A DNA stretch of 64,000 nucleotides from an uncultured Ruminococcus sp. (GTDB lineage: Bacteria; Bacillota; Clostridia; Oscillospirales; Ruminococcaceae), in NCBI GenBank assembly GCA_947627625.1, contig CANQWR010000002.1, positions 186,001 to 250,000 on the forward strand, read 5' to 3'. Below the pieces are notes generated by a model. The model saw only the letters and a program-made list of their open reading frames with translations, was not told the DNA's origin and made no database searches. This document shows, in pieces, positions 25,252 through 36,641 of the stretch (its first letter is position 1; each line of letters begins with the position of its first letter). The translations under genes were made by a program, and so were the position numbers.

Positions 25252-27798
25252 CTAATTATTTTTCAGGTACTCTTCAAGACCTGCTTCACCGCCCGTGGAG
25301 ATGTAGGCGTAATAGCTCAGTACGAGACTTGCATCGCCCGCATCAATCATATTGTCGCTGTTCACGTCCATGCAAGCGAAATCCGCTTCACTTGCAGTAG
25401 CCTGTCCCGTGGAGAGATTTGCGTACATTCCGAGTATAGACGAGGCGTCGGAAGCATCAATCATTCCGTCGCTGTTGGTGTCGCCCAATTGCGGAGGAGT
25501 CACCGCACCATCGGGAACGGTCACTTCAAGGGCGTTTCCAATATCGACGTAGTGAGACTCATAGCTGAGGTTGTTGCCGTCCAGAAGGGGATTTATTTTC
25601 ACAACATAGGGTTTTTTAGAGAGACCGAAAGAGAAAGTTTTTCCCGTTGTGTCATATGGGAGAGTAAAAGTCATTTCGGCTATGACGGAGTTCTGTTCCA
25701 TATTTTTTGAATCTGCACAGGCTATGTAAACGCTGTTTTCGTCTGTTTCGACTGCCCCCAGTTCCGTCATGATCTTTATGTCACTGTTTGATATTTTGAG
25801 ACTGCTGTCGAAATTGACAATAAAATCGCCTGCGGAAAAGGTCTCCCCCGTGCTTATTAAACTTATTTTCAGGCGGTTTTCAGCGGGAGTGTCCGCATTT
25901 ATCTCAATTTTGTAACCGTCTGTAGCTGTGGCACTGTCGGCAAAACCCGTCACGAGGTTTCCGACAGCCTTTTTTATGACCTGCTGTGCATCATCGTTGT
26001 CAACTTCACAGTTGCCGTTGTAGTCAAAGTACATCTCCCTTGCCATGTTGGAGAGTTCCCAGTTATTTTCCGATGCAAAGAGGAGTACGGAAGCATCGCC
26101 CGCACGGATAGCACTGTCCTTTGTCACGTCGCCCGACATATATTCGACAGCGGTTATATTTTCGTCCGAGAGTGATTTTACATAGGTTTCGGCAGTACTT
26201 TCGGGGCAGTAGTAAATATTTTTTGCGTGCAGAGTACCCGAATCGGGGTCAATTTCGCAGTCCGTACTCCTTATGCCTATATTTTGATAATATTCGGCGG
26301 AGTAAAAGGCGTTTTTGCCGAGTTTTTCCAGACTTTCGGGGAGTACAACTCTATCGGCGGAGGGTGCAAAGTCACCCGTGTTAAAACCGTCCTCACCTAT
26401 CTCAATGAGAGAGTTTGAAAATCTTATCTCTTTGAGGGAGGGGCAGTCCGCAAAAGAACCGCTGTCGATTATTTCGAGACTTTCCAGATTTATCTCCGCA
26501 AGAGCCTTGCAGCCCTTGAAACTCTCTATGCCTGTCTCCTTGACGCTTTCGGGGAGCAGGACTTTTTCTATGCCTGTACACTGTGTAAACATATGTGGAC
26601 CGACTTTCTCCGAGCCGTCCTCAAATTCTATTATTTTGACAGTGTCGTTCATATAAGTCACACTTTTTCCGTAACTTTTTACAGTTGCGGGGATAACTAT
26701 TTTTTCAGTGTTGAGATTTTCGAGTGCCCTGTCGGCTATACCCACAGCACCCGCAAGACTTGCCTCTCCCTGTGAGCTGTTTGTTGAAATTATCCAGTTC
26801 CCGACAAATATTACAGGTTCACCGTCCGCTTCTCTGTCAGAGATGTACTTACTGCCCGAAAATGCCGAGTAGCCGACCGATCCAAGACTGTCGGGAAGAG
26901 ATATTTCGCTTAGTGAACTACAGTTTGCAAAGGCAAATCCCGATATTTCTTTTACTCCGTCAGAGACAGTGAGAGATTTCAGAGACTCCGCACCCGAAAA
27001 GGCGTGTTCCCCGACAGAGACGACATTTGCAGGGAGTGTCAGGCTTGTGAGAGAGGGCAGACAGCCGTTTCCGAACGCACTTATCCCTATTGTCAGGGGA
27101 TTTGTTTCGGGGAGGGAGAGCTGTTCAAGATTTGGGATACTCCTGAATGCACTGTCGCATATGTACTTCAGAGACTCAGGGAGCGAAAGTTTTTCCGTAC
27201 CCGAAAGTTCCGCATTGAACGCCCCCGAAGCTATTCCGACAACACCGTCGGGAATGACGAGTTCGGAGAGCGAGGAAATATCCGTATCTGCACAAAGTCC
27301 GACAGCCCAGTCCCCGATTACGGCTACACCGCCGCTCTGTGAGTTGTAGTCGGCAGTATTGTTGAATGCACCGTCCCCCACAAATTCCACTCTCTCAGGC
27401 AGTTCTATATCTTTGAGAGCAGGGCAGTCCGCAAAGGCATTTCCGCCTATCTTTTCGAGACTCTCGGGGAGTACAACACTCTCAAGGTTTTCATATCCCA
27501 TAAAAACTTCTCTCTCAATTGCAGTTATTCCCTCCTCTATAATTATTGACCTGATTTCACTGTTCGGAGCAGGTTTTGTGCTGTTTCTCAGCCAACCGCT
27601 TCCCGAAACTCTCATAATGCTGTTGCCGTCGGCATCTTTTTCGATGTCATATCTTGCATTTGAATCCCAGTCCTCAGCGTGTGCGGATATGACTGCCGAA
27701 TTTGAACTGTTCCGACTGCTGTAAGGCATAAAACCGCCGTAAACGCACACAGCGGAGGTGAGGGCAGTGAGAAAAGCAAGTATTTTTCTGAATCTCAT
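25252..27798 (-). CDS. Secreted BspA-type LRR protein with dockerin-like and cohesin-like parts
   Basis: An 848-residue exported protein. Signal peptide (1-~35); about twelve LRR_5 repeats (about 45-545); a degenerate dockerin-like pair (about 552-615, with VTKDSAIRAGDAS and DYNGNCEVDNDDA); a cohesin-like beta domain (about 625-755); and a C-terminal type I dockerin (about 770-848, with DTNSDGMIDASDAS and DVNSDNMIDAGDAS calcium loops). Dockerins dock onto cohesin scaffoldins, so this protein probably joins a surface complex; a dockerin pair plus a cohesin-like module could make it an adaptor. ATG with AAGGAGAG upstream. The cohesin call is by pattern only. Confidence 0.85.
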   Translation of the reverse strand: MRFRKILAFLTALTSAVCVYGGFMPYSSRNSSNSAVISAHAEDWDSNARYDIEKDADGNSIMRVSGSGWLRNSTKPAPNSEIRSIIIEEGITAIEREVFMGYENLESVVLPESLEKIGGNAFADCPALKDIELPERVEFVGDGAFNNTADYNSQSGGVAVIGDWAVGLCADTDISSLSELVIPDGVVGIASGAFNAELSGTEKLSLPESLKYICDSAFRSIPNLEQLSLPETNPLTIGISAFGNGCLPSLTSLTLPANVVSVGEHAFSGAESLKSLTVSDGVKEISGFAFANCSSLSEISLPDSLGSVGYSAFSGSKYISDREADGEPVIFVGNWIISTNSSQGEASLAGAVGIADRALENLNTEKIVIPATVKSYGKSVTYMNDTVKIIEFEDGSEKVGPHMFTQCTGIEKVLLPESVKETGIESFKGCKALAEINLESLEIIDSGSFADCPSLKEIRFSNSLIEIGEDGFNTGDFAPSADRVVLPESLEKLGKNAFYSAEYYQNIGIRSTDCEIDPDSGTLHAKNIYYCPESTAETYVKSLSDENITAVEYMSGDVTKDSAIRAGDASVLLFASENNWELSNMAREMYFDYNGNCEVDNDDAQQVIKKAVGNLVTGFADSATATDGYKIEINADTPAENRLKISLISTGETFSAGDFIVNFDSSLKISNSDIKIMTELGAVETDENSVYIACADSKNMEQNSVIAEMTFTLPYDTTGKTFSFGLSKKPYVVKINPLLDGNNLSYESHYVDIGNALEVTVPDGAVTPPQLGDTNSDGMIDASDASSILGMYANLSTGQATASEADFACMDVNSDNMIDAGDASLVLSYYAYISTGGEAGLEEYLKNN

Positions 27799-27850
27799 TA
27801 TTATCTCTCCTTAGTAAAGCATATCGGACCAAAAAAAGTCCTGTATATAT

Positions 27851-27879
27851 ATTTTATCAGATTGAGAGTAAAATTTCAA
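27851..27879 (-). promoter_or_regulatory. Sigma-A promoter of the LRR-dockerin gene
   Basis: Minus strand TTGAAA (27879-27874), 17 nt, TAAAAT (27856-27851). Confidence 0.65.
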
Positions 27880-27916
27880 TAGTGATGACACGAAAACAAA
27901 AAATACCTGTAATAAA

Positions 27917-28016
27917 GAACGACAGGAGGCAGGGGGCGTTGCCCCCTGAACCCCCATTGGGGGCTCTGCCCCCAAACCCCCGTCGGGGGGAAGTATCCCC
28001 CCGAACCCCCCATGAT
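27917..28016 (-). repeat. GC-run repeat, reverse copy 5 (left half of an inverted pair)
   Basis: Runs from GAACGACAGGAGGCAGGGGG to CCCCCATGAT. A 45-base spacer beginning TAACCCAAAACTCAAA joins it to the forward copy at 28060. Confidence 0.88.
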
Positions 28017-28059
28017 TAACCCAAAACTCAAAAATTAGCGGAATTGACTGTTGGTTCTA

Positions 28060-28182
28060 TTATGGGGGTCCGGGGGTTTTTAACCCCCGGCGGGGTCAAG
28101 GGGCGGAGCCCCTTGCAGGGGTCTGGGGACGGAGTCCCCAGTCAGGGGTTCAGGGGGCGAAGCCCCCTGCCTTCTATCGTTC
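28060..28182 (+). repeat. GC-run repeat, forward copy 6 (right half of an inverted pair)
   Basis: Begins TTATGGGGGTCCGGGGG, with an extra stem GGGGACGGAGTCCCC, and ends CTATCGTTC. Together with copy 5 it makes a 266-bp element whose outer ends are inverted. Confidence 0.85.
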
Positions 28183-28203
28183 AATCTAATAGTCCTCCAA
28201 ATT

Positions 28204-28238
28204 AAAAAAACGCCCGAAAACATATCAGGCGTTTTTTG
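28204..28238. terminator. Bidirectional terminator after pheT
   Basis: AACGCC (28209-28214) pairs with GGCGTT (28228-28233); T run on both strands (A7 before and T6 after the stem). It lies 25 bases past the minus-strand pheT stop. Confidence 0.8.
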
Positions 28239-28262
28239 CAGAATATTTTATAGATAGTCCGA

Positions 28263-30677
28263 TTATCTCATCTCAATGTTGAACTTCTCCTTGAGATTTT
28301 TGAGTATATCCGTGATAAAGCCCGAGACTTCCTCGGCAGAGACAGCTTTTTCGGTCGGAATGAAATTCAGTCTGAAAGCCATACTCTTTTTGCCGTTTTC
28401 GATCTGACCACCCCTGTATATGTCAAAAAGTTCGGTGTTCTTTGCAAGCGGACAGGTTTTCTCGATTTCGTCCACTATGTCACCGCAGAGTATTTCCTCG
28501 TCGGCGATAAGGGCGATGTCTCTTGAAACAGCGGGGAACTCCGAGACAGGCTTATAACTTATGCTGTCGGGGAAGAGTTTAGAAAAAGCTCTGTAGTCGA
28601 TTTCACCAATGAAAATATGGTGATTTTCCTTGCTGTCCCTGTGGAGACTCAGTTCACCGAGAACATCGTTTGCGAGTTTTCCGAAACAGCCTATTTTTTC
28701 ACCGTTACAGATTATATAGGCTGAAATTCCGGGGTGTAGGTAGGGGACATCTTTCGCTCTCTCATAGGAGAATTTCAGACCATAAGCGTCAGCGAGAGCC
28801 TCAACAGTACCCTTTACCGTGAAGAAGTCCTCACTGTCACCGAAAGCGGCAAAACCGAGGTGCAGAATTTCGTCGGGCAGTTCTGTAAGGGGGAGGGACT
28901 TGGGAACGTATATATTCGAAATTTCAAAGATACGTCCCGACATATTGCCAAGTTTTATATTGTTCACGACAGTGTTCAGCACGGAGGGTGCAAGGAGAGA
29001 ACGCATTATTGTGAGGTTTGAGCTTATGGGGTTGAGAATCCTGATGACGTTTCTTTCGGGAGCATTCGGGGCAATGTGGAGTGAATCGAGGTCAGAATCT
29101 GCATAGAATCCGAGAGTAGATATTTCGCAGTAGCCCTGTGAACACATAATGTTTTTAGTTTTAATAATTTCGTTCTGCTGACGTGTCAGACCGCCCACTG
29201 TCACGGCAGAGTCGGAGAGGAAAGTGGGGGTAATGTGTTCATAGCCGTATTCACGGATAATTTCCTCAGCTATGTCCGCAGAACCCGTCTCTATGTCCTC
29301 ACGCCAGCGTGGAGCAGTTATGTGGAGGGTGTCACCGTCTTTCACGGTCTCAAAGCAGAGATTTGAGAGAATTTCGAGAATTTTTTCCTCGGGGACTTCA
29401 ATGCCGAGAATGCTCTCTATCGACTTAATCGACACGTCAAATTTTTTGCCGACTCTCTCCGCACCTGCACTTACGTCAAAGGCAGAGGCAGTCACTTCAC
29501 CGCAGTCAAGCTCCTGAATAAGGTGGAGGGCACGGCACATAGCTATTTCGGCAGTGTACTCCGAGACACCCTTTTCATAGTGTGCGGAAGCATCGGTACT
29601 CTGTCCGAGACTTCTTGAAGTTTTTCTGATATTGTCACGGGTGAACTTTGCGGACTCAAAGAGAAGTTCCTTGGTGTTTTCGCTTATACCGCTGTTCAGA
29701 CCGCCCATAATTCCCGCAAGTGCAACAGGCTTTTCACCGTCACATATGACGAGATTATTTTCACTCAGAGTAAATTCTTTTGAGTCAAGAGTAGTGATTT
29801 TTTCGTCCTTTTTGGCACGTCTGACCACAATTTTTTTGCCTGAAAGCTGTTCAAGGTCAAAAGCGTGCATAGGCTGACCGATTTCGAGCATGACGAAATT
29901 TGTTATATCAACAACGTTGCTTATACCTCTTATGTCGCAGAGAGCGAGGTATCTCCTCATCCAAGCGGGGGACTGTGCATATCTTATATTGTGAACGCCG
30001 TGACCTATATAGCGTGGGCAGAGGTCGGGGGCTTCAACAGTTATCTCAAAACCGTCATAGACGTAATCCGAGACCGTGTAGTCAAGGGCAGGCATTTTGA
30101 GAGGTTTTCCGAGAATTGCGGAGACTTCCCTTGCTATTCCGAGAACAGACTGACAGTCGGGTCTGTTTGCGGTCACGGAAATGTCAAAGATATAGTCATC
30201 GAGACCGACAACTTTGCAGATGTCCTCACCCGCTTTTGTGTCTTTCGGGAGGTCAAGCAGACCGTAGACTTCCGAACCAGGGTAGAGGTCGTCATTGAGA
30301 CCGAGTTCCTCACCCGAACAGAGCATACCGTTTGACTCTATGCCCCTGAGAGGTTTTGACTTGATTTTTACGCCGTTCGGGAGACTTGAGCCGTCAAGGG
30401 CAGCCGGGGTGTGCATACCCTTGTAGACATTCGGTGCACCCGTTGCGATCTGGATATTTTTACCGTAGTCACCGCAGTCCACCTTGCAGACGAAGAGGTG
30501 AGTACCCTCAACGGGTTCGCACTCCGTGACTATACCGACCACAACACGGTCTATTTCGGCAGAGAGGTCAATAAGTTCCTCAACTTCAAAACCACAGCCG
30601 AACAGTTTTTTTTCGAGTTCCTGAGCAGTTATATCTATGTCAACATATTCTTTCAGCCAACTGAATGGTACTTTCAT
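28263..30677 (-). CDS. pheT: Phenylalanine-tRNA ligase beta subunit
   Basis: An 804-residue beta chain of the alpha2-beta2 synthetase, of normal bacterial length. It begins MKVPFSWLKEYVDI, followed by a tRNA-binding EMAP-like domain (about 40-150), the B3/B4 editing domain (about 200-380), the B5 domain (about 400-475) and the C-terminal ferredoxin-fold anticodon-binding domain (about 710-804, ending NIEMR). The track adds 15 residues by starting upstream; ATG 30677 with AGGAG gives the standard N-terminus. It is downstream of pheS, but a 240-base gap occupied by GC-run repeats separates them. Confidence 0.97.
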   Translation of the reverse strand: MKVPFSWLKEYVDIDITAQELEKKLFGCGFEVEELIDLSAEIDRVVVGIVTECEPVEGTHLFVCKVDCGDYGKNIQIATGAPNVYKGMHTPAALDGSSLPNGVKIKSKPLRGIESNGMLCSGEELGLNDDLYPGSEVYGLLDLPKDTKAGEDICKVVGLDDYIFDISVTANRPDCQSVLGIAREVSAILGKPLKMPALDYTVSDYVYDGFEITVEAPDLCPRYIGHGVHNIRYAQSPAWMRRYLALCDIRGISNVVDITNFVMLEIGQPMHAFDLEQLSGKKIVVRRAKKDEKITTLDSKEFTLSENNLVICDGEKPVALAGIMGGLNSGISENTKELLFESAKFTRDNIRKTSRSLGQSTDASAHYEKGVSEYTAEIAMCRALHLIQELDCGEVTASAFDVSAGAERVGKKFDVSIKSIESILGIEVPEEKILEILSNLCFETVKDGDTLHITAPRWREDIETGSADIAEEIIREYGYEHITPTFLSDSAVTVGGLTRQQNEIIKTKNIMCSQGYCEISTLGFYADSDLDSLHIAPNAPERNVIRILNPISSNLTIMRSLLAPSVLNTVVNNIKLGNMSGRIFEISNIYVPKSLPLTELPDEILHLGFAAFGDSEDFFTVKGTVEALADAYGLKFSYERAKDVPYLHPGISAYIICNGEKIGCFGKLANDVLGELSLHRDSKENHHIFIGEIDYRAFSKLFPDSISYKPVSEFPAVSRDIALIADEEILCGDIVDEIEKTCPLAKNTELFDIYRGGQIENGKKSMAFRLNFIPTEKAVSAEEVSGFITDILKNLKEKFNIEMR

Positions 30678-30732
30678 ATATACATCTCCTAATAGTAATC
30701 TTGTGGTTATTTTTATTGTCACTTGGACTTTA

Positions 30733-30771
30733 ATTAGAACGATTTGAGACAGGGGGCTTTGCCACTTGGAC
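30733..30771 (-). repeat. GC-run repeat, truncated copy
   Basis: ATTAGAACGATTTGAGACAG then GGGGGCTTTGCC, cut off and followed by ACTTGGACTTT, which also precedes it at 30721. Confidence 0.65.
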
Positions 30772-30778
30772 TTTCAAA

Positions 30779-30882
30779 ATTAGGACGATAGGGGGCAGGG
30801 GGCTTTGCCCCCTGAACCCCCATTGGGGGCTCTGCCCCCAAACCCCCGTCGGGGGGAAGAATCCCCCCGAACCCCCCATGAT
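30779..30882 (-). repeat. GC-run repeat, reverse copy 7, inside pheST
   Basis: Full reverse copy from ATTAGGACGATAGGGGG to CCCCCCATGAT. It lies between the stop of pheS and the start of pheT. Confidence 0.88.
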
Positions 30883-30918
30883 GATCTCCTGAAATTATTT
30901 TGGGGACTGAAAAAACGG

Positions 30919-31941
30919 TTAATCCCTGAACTGTGAGAGAAAACGCAGGTCGTTCTCAAAAAACAGACCTATATTGTTTATTCCGTATTTCAGCATGGCA
31001 ATTCTCTCAATTCCGATACCGAAAGCAAGTCCCGAGTACTCATTCGGGTCTATACCGCCGTTTTCGAGTACTTTCGGGTGGACTATTCCGCCGCCCAACA
31101 CTTCTATCCAGCCCGTCTGTTTGCAGAGATTACAGCCTTTTCCACCGCACTCAAAACAGCTCACGTCCACTTCAACACTCGGCTCTGTGAACGGAAAATA
31201 GCTCGGACGCAGACGTGTTCTGACGCTCTCACCAAAAATATTTCTGACAAATTTGTCAAGCATACCTTGCAAATCGCAGAGAGTAATTTTCCTGTCGATA
31301 ACGAGACCCTCCATTTGGTGGAACATCGGGGAGTGTGTAGCATCACTGTCGGAGCGGAAAACACGTCCGGGAACAAGTACTTTTATGGGAGGTTTTTCCG
31401 TGTCCATAACCCTTATCTGACCTGGGCTTGTGTGGGTACGGAGAAGTATTCCGTCAGCGACATAGAAAGTGTCCTGCATATCACGGGCGGGGTGGTTTTC
31501 GGGGACGTTCAGACGGGTGAAATTGTGGCTTTCGTCCTCAATTTCGGGACCCTCAAAAATCTCAAAGCCCATGCCCGCAAACACGTCAATCATCTGGTTT
31601 TTTACCAGAGTTATCGGGTGGAGACATCCCTTTTCCCTCTTCTTTGCGGGGAGAGTTATATCAATAGTCTCAGCCTTGTTTCTGAGTTCGAGTTCCTTTT
31701 TTTCGAGAATCTGTTCAACTTCACGGTATCTCGCCTTGGCGGAGACTTTGAAGTCGTTTATTATCTTTCCGACAGCGGGACGCTCTTCCTTTGAAACTTT
31801 TCCCAGACCTTTCATAAGTTCCGAAATTTTTCCCTTTTTGCTGAAATAGGTCTGCCAGAAGTCTGACAGCTCACTCTTGTCCTTTACCTTGCTCAGAGAA
31901 CTTTCCATAAGTTCGTGCAGAGCTTTTATTTTATCTTCCAT
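30919..31941 (-). CDS. pheS: Phenylalanine-tRNA ligase alpha subunit
   Basis: The 340-residue catalytic alpha chain, of normal length. The N-terminal coiled coil (about 1-90) binds tRNA; the class II core carries motif 2 (around residue 195, RVFRSDSDATHSPMFHQMEG) and motif 3 near the end (GLAFGIGIERIAMLKYGI). A CFECGGKGCNLCKQTGW segment (about 265) is the usual Cys-rich insert. Start ATG 31941 with AAAGAGGTG upstream. A consensus promoter lies about 60 bases before the gene; the leader is too short for a T-box. Confidence 0.97.
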   Translation of the reverse strand: MEDKIKALHELMESSLSKVKDKSELSDFWQTYFSKKGKISELMKGLGKVSKEERPAVGKIINDFKVSAKARYREVEQILEKKELELRNKAETIDITLPAKKREKGCLHPITLVKNQMIDVFAGMGFEIFEGPEIEDESHNFTRLNVPENHPARDMQDTFYVADGILLRTHTSPGQIRVMDTEKPPIKVLVPGRVFRSDSDATHSPMFHQMEGLVIDRKITLCDLQGMLDKFVRNIFGESVRTRLRPSYFPFTEPSVEVDVSCFECGGKGCNLCKQTGWIEVLGGGIVHPKVLENGGIDPNEYSGLAFGIGIERIAMLKYGINNIGLFFENDLRFLSQFRD

Positions 31942-32006
31942 AATACACCTCTTTAGTATCTCTTAGTCTGTCTGCCAGGACAGCTATTGAAATTCACAAC
32001 AATAAT

Positions 32007-32035
32007 ATTCTAACACATTGTGAATTATTTGTCAA
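32007..32035 (-). promoter_or_regulatory. Sigma-A promoter of pheST
   Basis: Minus strand TTGACA (32035-32030), 17 nt, TAGAAT (32012-32007). The short leader has a small CTGTC/GACAG stem. Confidence 0.7.
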
Positions 32036-32142
32036 GTGCAGGCGATACTCTGATTGACGATAAATTTATGTATAATATATAATATAATAATATAATAATT
32101 ATAATTTTTACAAATTTAACAGAAATTTTTTTATTCTCCCTA

Positions 32143-32171
32143 TTGACATTTGAGAATTTGTGTGATATAAT
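32143..32171 (+). promoter_or_regulatory. Consensus sigma-A promoter of the V-ATPase operon
   Basis: TTGACA (32143-32148), exactly 17 nt, TATAAT (32166-32171) with a TG extension. It is divergent from the pheST promoter. Confidence 0.8.
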
Positions 32172-32177
32172 ACTCGC

Positions 32178-32310
32178 AACGGAATGAAATTCCGGCAAGG
32201 GAGCTGTCTGTAGAGGTGGCTCCCTTTCTGGTTTTTTGTTCCCTTTAAGGGGACTTTCACACCTCCCGGAAATTATAAGATCGGGGGAGTTTTTTGTGAG
32301 AGTCTGTGCA
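32178..32310 (+). promoter_or_regulatory. Structured leader with two terminator-like hairpins, V-ATPase operon
   Basis: The leader folds as a short GGAAT/ATTCC stem, then hairpin 1 (AAGGGAGC 32197-32204 with GCTCCCTT 32219-32226, T6 at 32232), then hairpin 2 (CTCCC 32263-32267 with GGGAG 32285-32289, followed at once by T6). Flanking GACTTTCAC and GTGAGAGTC can extend hairpin 2. The loop of hairpin 1 contains GAGGTG, complementary to CACCTC at 32260-32265, the 5-prime side of hairpin 2. This is what a transcriptional attenuator or riboswitch would show. The ligand is unknown; Na+ is a natural guess from the genes downstream. Confidence 0.55.
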
Positions 32311-32323
32311 AAGGAGGGTAATT

Positions 32324-32644
32324 ATGGCATCTGAAACGGTAAACAGGATTCTCAGTGCGGAAGCTGAGTCCGACAGAAAACTGCGTGAGGCGAGGAGCAG
32401 GGCAGAGGAAATCGTGAGAGATGCGGAGAGAAGTTCCTCGGTCGCCGTACAGAAAAAGCTTGGTGATGCAAATTACGAGATCCAGAAGATCAGGGCGGGC
32501 AATGAGGAAAAACTCGCCGAGTATACTGCTCTTGCGGAGGAGAAGTGCATGAAAGATATTGAAAATATCGAAAATATGGCACGTCTCAACTTTGAAAAAG
32601 CTGTCGGGGCGGTTATACAGACATTCTTTTCACGGGGAGAGTGA
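32324..32644 (+). CDS. V-type ATPase small stalk subunit (NtpF / H-type)
   Basis: A 106-residue, almost wholly helical, Ala/Glu/Arg-rich protein like the peripheral-stalk G/H subunits that pair with subunit E. ATG 32324 lies behind AAGGAGGG; the track start at GTG 32306 is inside the leader. First gene of the nine-gene operon, matching ntpF at the head of the E. hirae ntpFIKECGABD order. Identification is by position, length and composition, since this subunit has no catalytic motif. Confidence 0.75.
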   Translation: MASETVNRILSAEAESDRKLREARSRAEEIVRDAERSSSVAVQKKLGDANYEIQKIRAGNEEKLAEYTALAEEKCMKDIENIENMARLNFEKAVGAVIQTFFSRGE

Positions 32645-32653
32645 CGGTGTTAA

Positions 32654-35096
<2,443 letters not shown>

Positions 35097-35108
35097 GGTG
35101 TCTGGATT

Positions 35109-35696
35109 ATGGCAGGAATTGACGAAATTCTCGGTATAATCGGTACAAGACAGGCTGAGAACGAGAAGAGCATAATATCTTCGGCAGAGAGCAAGGCTTC
35201 CGAGATAAAGAGACAGGGCGACAAAAACGCCTCCGAAAAGTATGCGGAGTACATGAGCAGAAGTGCCGAAAAGTTGGAGAGGGATTATAAAAACGCCTGT
35301 AATTCGGTTGACGCTGAAATGAAGAGGAGGGTACTTGCCTGTAAGGTTAAGTGCATAAACGAGGTTGCGGAGAAAGTCCCCGAGAGACTTAGGAGTCTCC
35401 CCGATGAGGAGTATTCGGAGCTGATTCTGACACTTGTTGAAAAATTTGCCCACGATGGTGACGGAGTACTCTGTATGTGTGAGAGAGACCTGAAACGCAT
35501 TCCGACTGATTTTGAGGAAAAACTCCGAAAACTCCACACAAACGGCACGATAAGTCTCTCAAAAGAGCCTGCCGACATAGAGGACGGCTTTATTCTCTCC
35601 TACGGTCTTATATCCGAAAACTGTTCATTCGGGGCGGTTATCGAATCGGAGAGAGATGCCGTTAAGGACGTAATTGCAGGGAAACTATTCGGGTAG
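35109..35696 (+). CDS. ntpE: V-type ATPase subunit E (peripheral stalk)
   Basis: A 195-residue protein: long N-terminal helix (about 1-95, rich in Lys/Glu/Ala) and a C-terminal alpha/beta head with a GFILSYG-like segment (about 160), as in other E subunits. It pairs with the small F/H-type subunit to form the stalk that holds the A3B3 head. It sits 12 bases after ntpK. Confidence 0.85.
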   Translation: MAGIDEILGIIGTRQAENEKSIISSAESKASEIKRQGDKNASEKYAEYMSRSAEKLERDYKNACNSVDAEMKRRVLACKVKCINEVAEKVPERLRSLPDEEYSELILTLVEKFAHDGDGVLCMCERDLKRIPTDFEEKLRKLHTNGTISLSKEPADIEDGFILSYGLISENCSFGAVIESERDAVKDVIAGKLFG

Positions 35697-35705
35697 GTGA
35701 TATTT

Positions 35706-36641
35706 ATGGGCAGAGCAGATTATGCGAGTGCGGTGTCAGCGGTGAGGGCTATGGAGAGCAGTCTGCTGACTTCGGCAGATATGGAGCAGATATTGAGTGC
35801 AAGGGGAAAGTCTGAAGCGGATATGATAGTGAACTCCAAAAAGGGAGAGAATTTTTCACTCTCACAAGTCTGGGATATGCTGTCGGGTTACGCACCCGAC
35901 AGTGAGGAACTGAAGATACTGCTTTACAAAAATGATTTTCACAACCTGAAAGCGGTTTTGAAATCTCTTGCTATGGGAAGCAGTCCCGAAAAGTACTATA
36001 TTTCCCCGACAAATCTGAATCTCGGCGAACTTGCAGGCGTTATTTCGGAGAAAAATTATGAAAATCTGCCGTCGTACATGGGGGACACTCCCGAAAGAGC
36101 CTACGATATTATCACGGGGACAATGGACGGTCAGCTGACGGACTGCCTTGTAGACGTGGCTTGCATGAGGGCTATGATGGACAGTGCCGAAAAGACGGGT
36201 AATGACTTCATTATAAAATATGCGGAGCTGACGGCGGTTTTTGCGGACATAAAGACGGCTTACAGGTGCTGTCTCATGAAAAAGAGTGAAAATTTTCTTG
36301 AGACTGCCATATGCGGTACTCATGAACTCCCGAAAGAGGGGCTTATAAGGGCGGTTCTTGCGGGCATGGACAGTCTTATGGGATTTATAGAAAATTCTCC
36401 CTATGGGGAGTCGGCTGAACTTCTCAGAAAGTCGGTCGCCGCATTTGAGAAGTGGTGCGATGACGAGATATGCGAATTTGCACAGTCCGCACGTCTCAAA
36501 GCGTTCGGGATAGAACCTCTTATAGCCTATTACATTGCCGTTGAGACCGAGATAAAAAATCTTAGGATAATATCCGTGTGCAGGGAGTGCGGTACGGACA
36601 GGGCGATTATTTCTGAAAGGGTGAGAAAACTGTATGCCTGA
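35706..36641 (+). CDS. ntpC: V-type ATPase subunit C (V0 d-type)
   Basis: A 311-residue helical protein linking the central rotor shaft to the K ring. The N-terminal DYASAVSAVRAMESSLLT region and the C-terminal RIISVCRECG / RVRKLYA segment are typical. Start at ATG 35706 with AGGTGA upstream; the track GTG at 35697 overlaps that site. The last 8 bases overlap the next gene. Confidence 0.9.
   Translation: MGRADYASAVSAVRAMESSLLTSADMEQILSARGKSEADMIVNSKKGENFSLSQVWDMLSGYAPDSEELKILLYKNDFHNLKAVLKSLAMGSSPEKYYISPTNLNLGELAGVISEKNYENLPSYMGDTPERAYDIITGTMDGQLTDCLVDVACMRAMMDSAEKTGNDFIIKYAELTAVFADIKTAYRCCLMKKSENFLETAICGTHELPKEGLIRAVLAGMDSLMGFIENSPYGESAELLRKSVAAFEKWCDDEICEFAQSARLKAFGIEPLIAYYIAVETEIKNLRIISVCRECGTDRAIISERVRKLYA

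Larger units (their letters stand above)
30678..30918. other. Spacer between pheS and pheT filled by repeats
   Basis: It contains a truncated repeat (about 30733-30771), a duplicated ACTTGGACTTT segment and a full reverse copy (30779-30882). There is no clear promoter for pheT. Confidence 0.65.

Noticed and set aside
31942-32035. T-box riboswitch before pheS
   Set aside because: The leader is only about 60 nt and lacks the T-box sequence and specifier stem.
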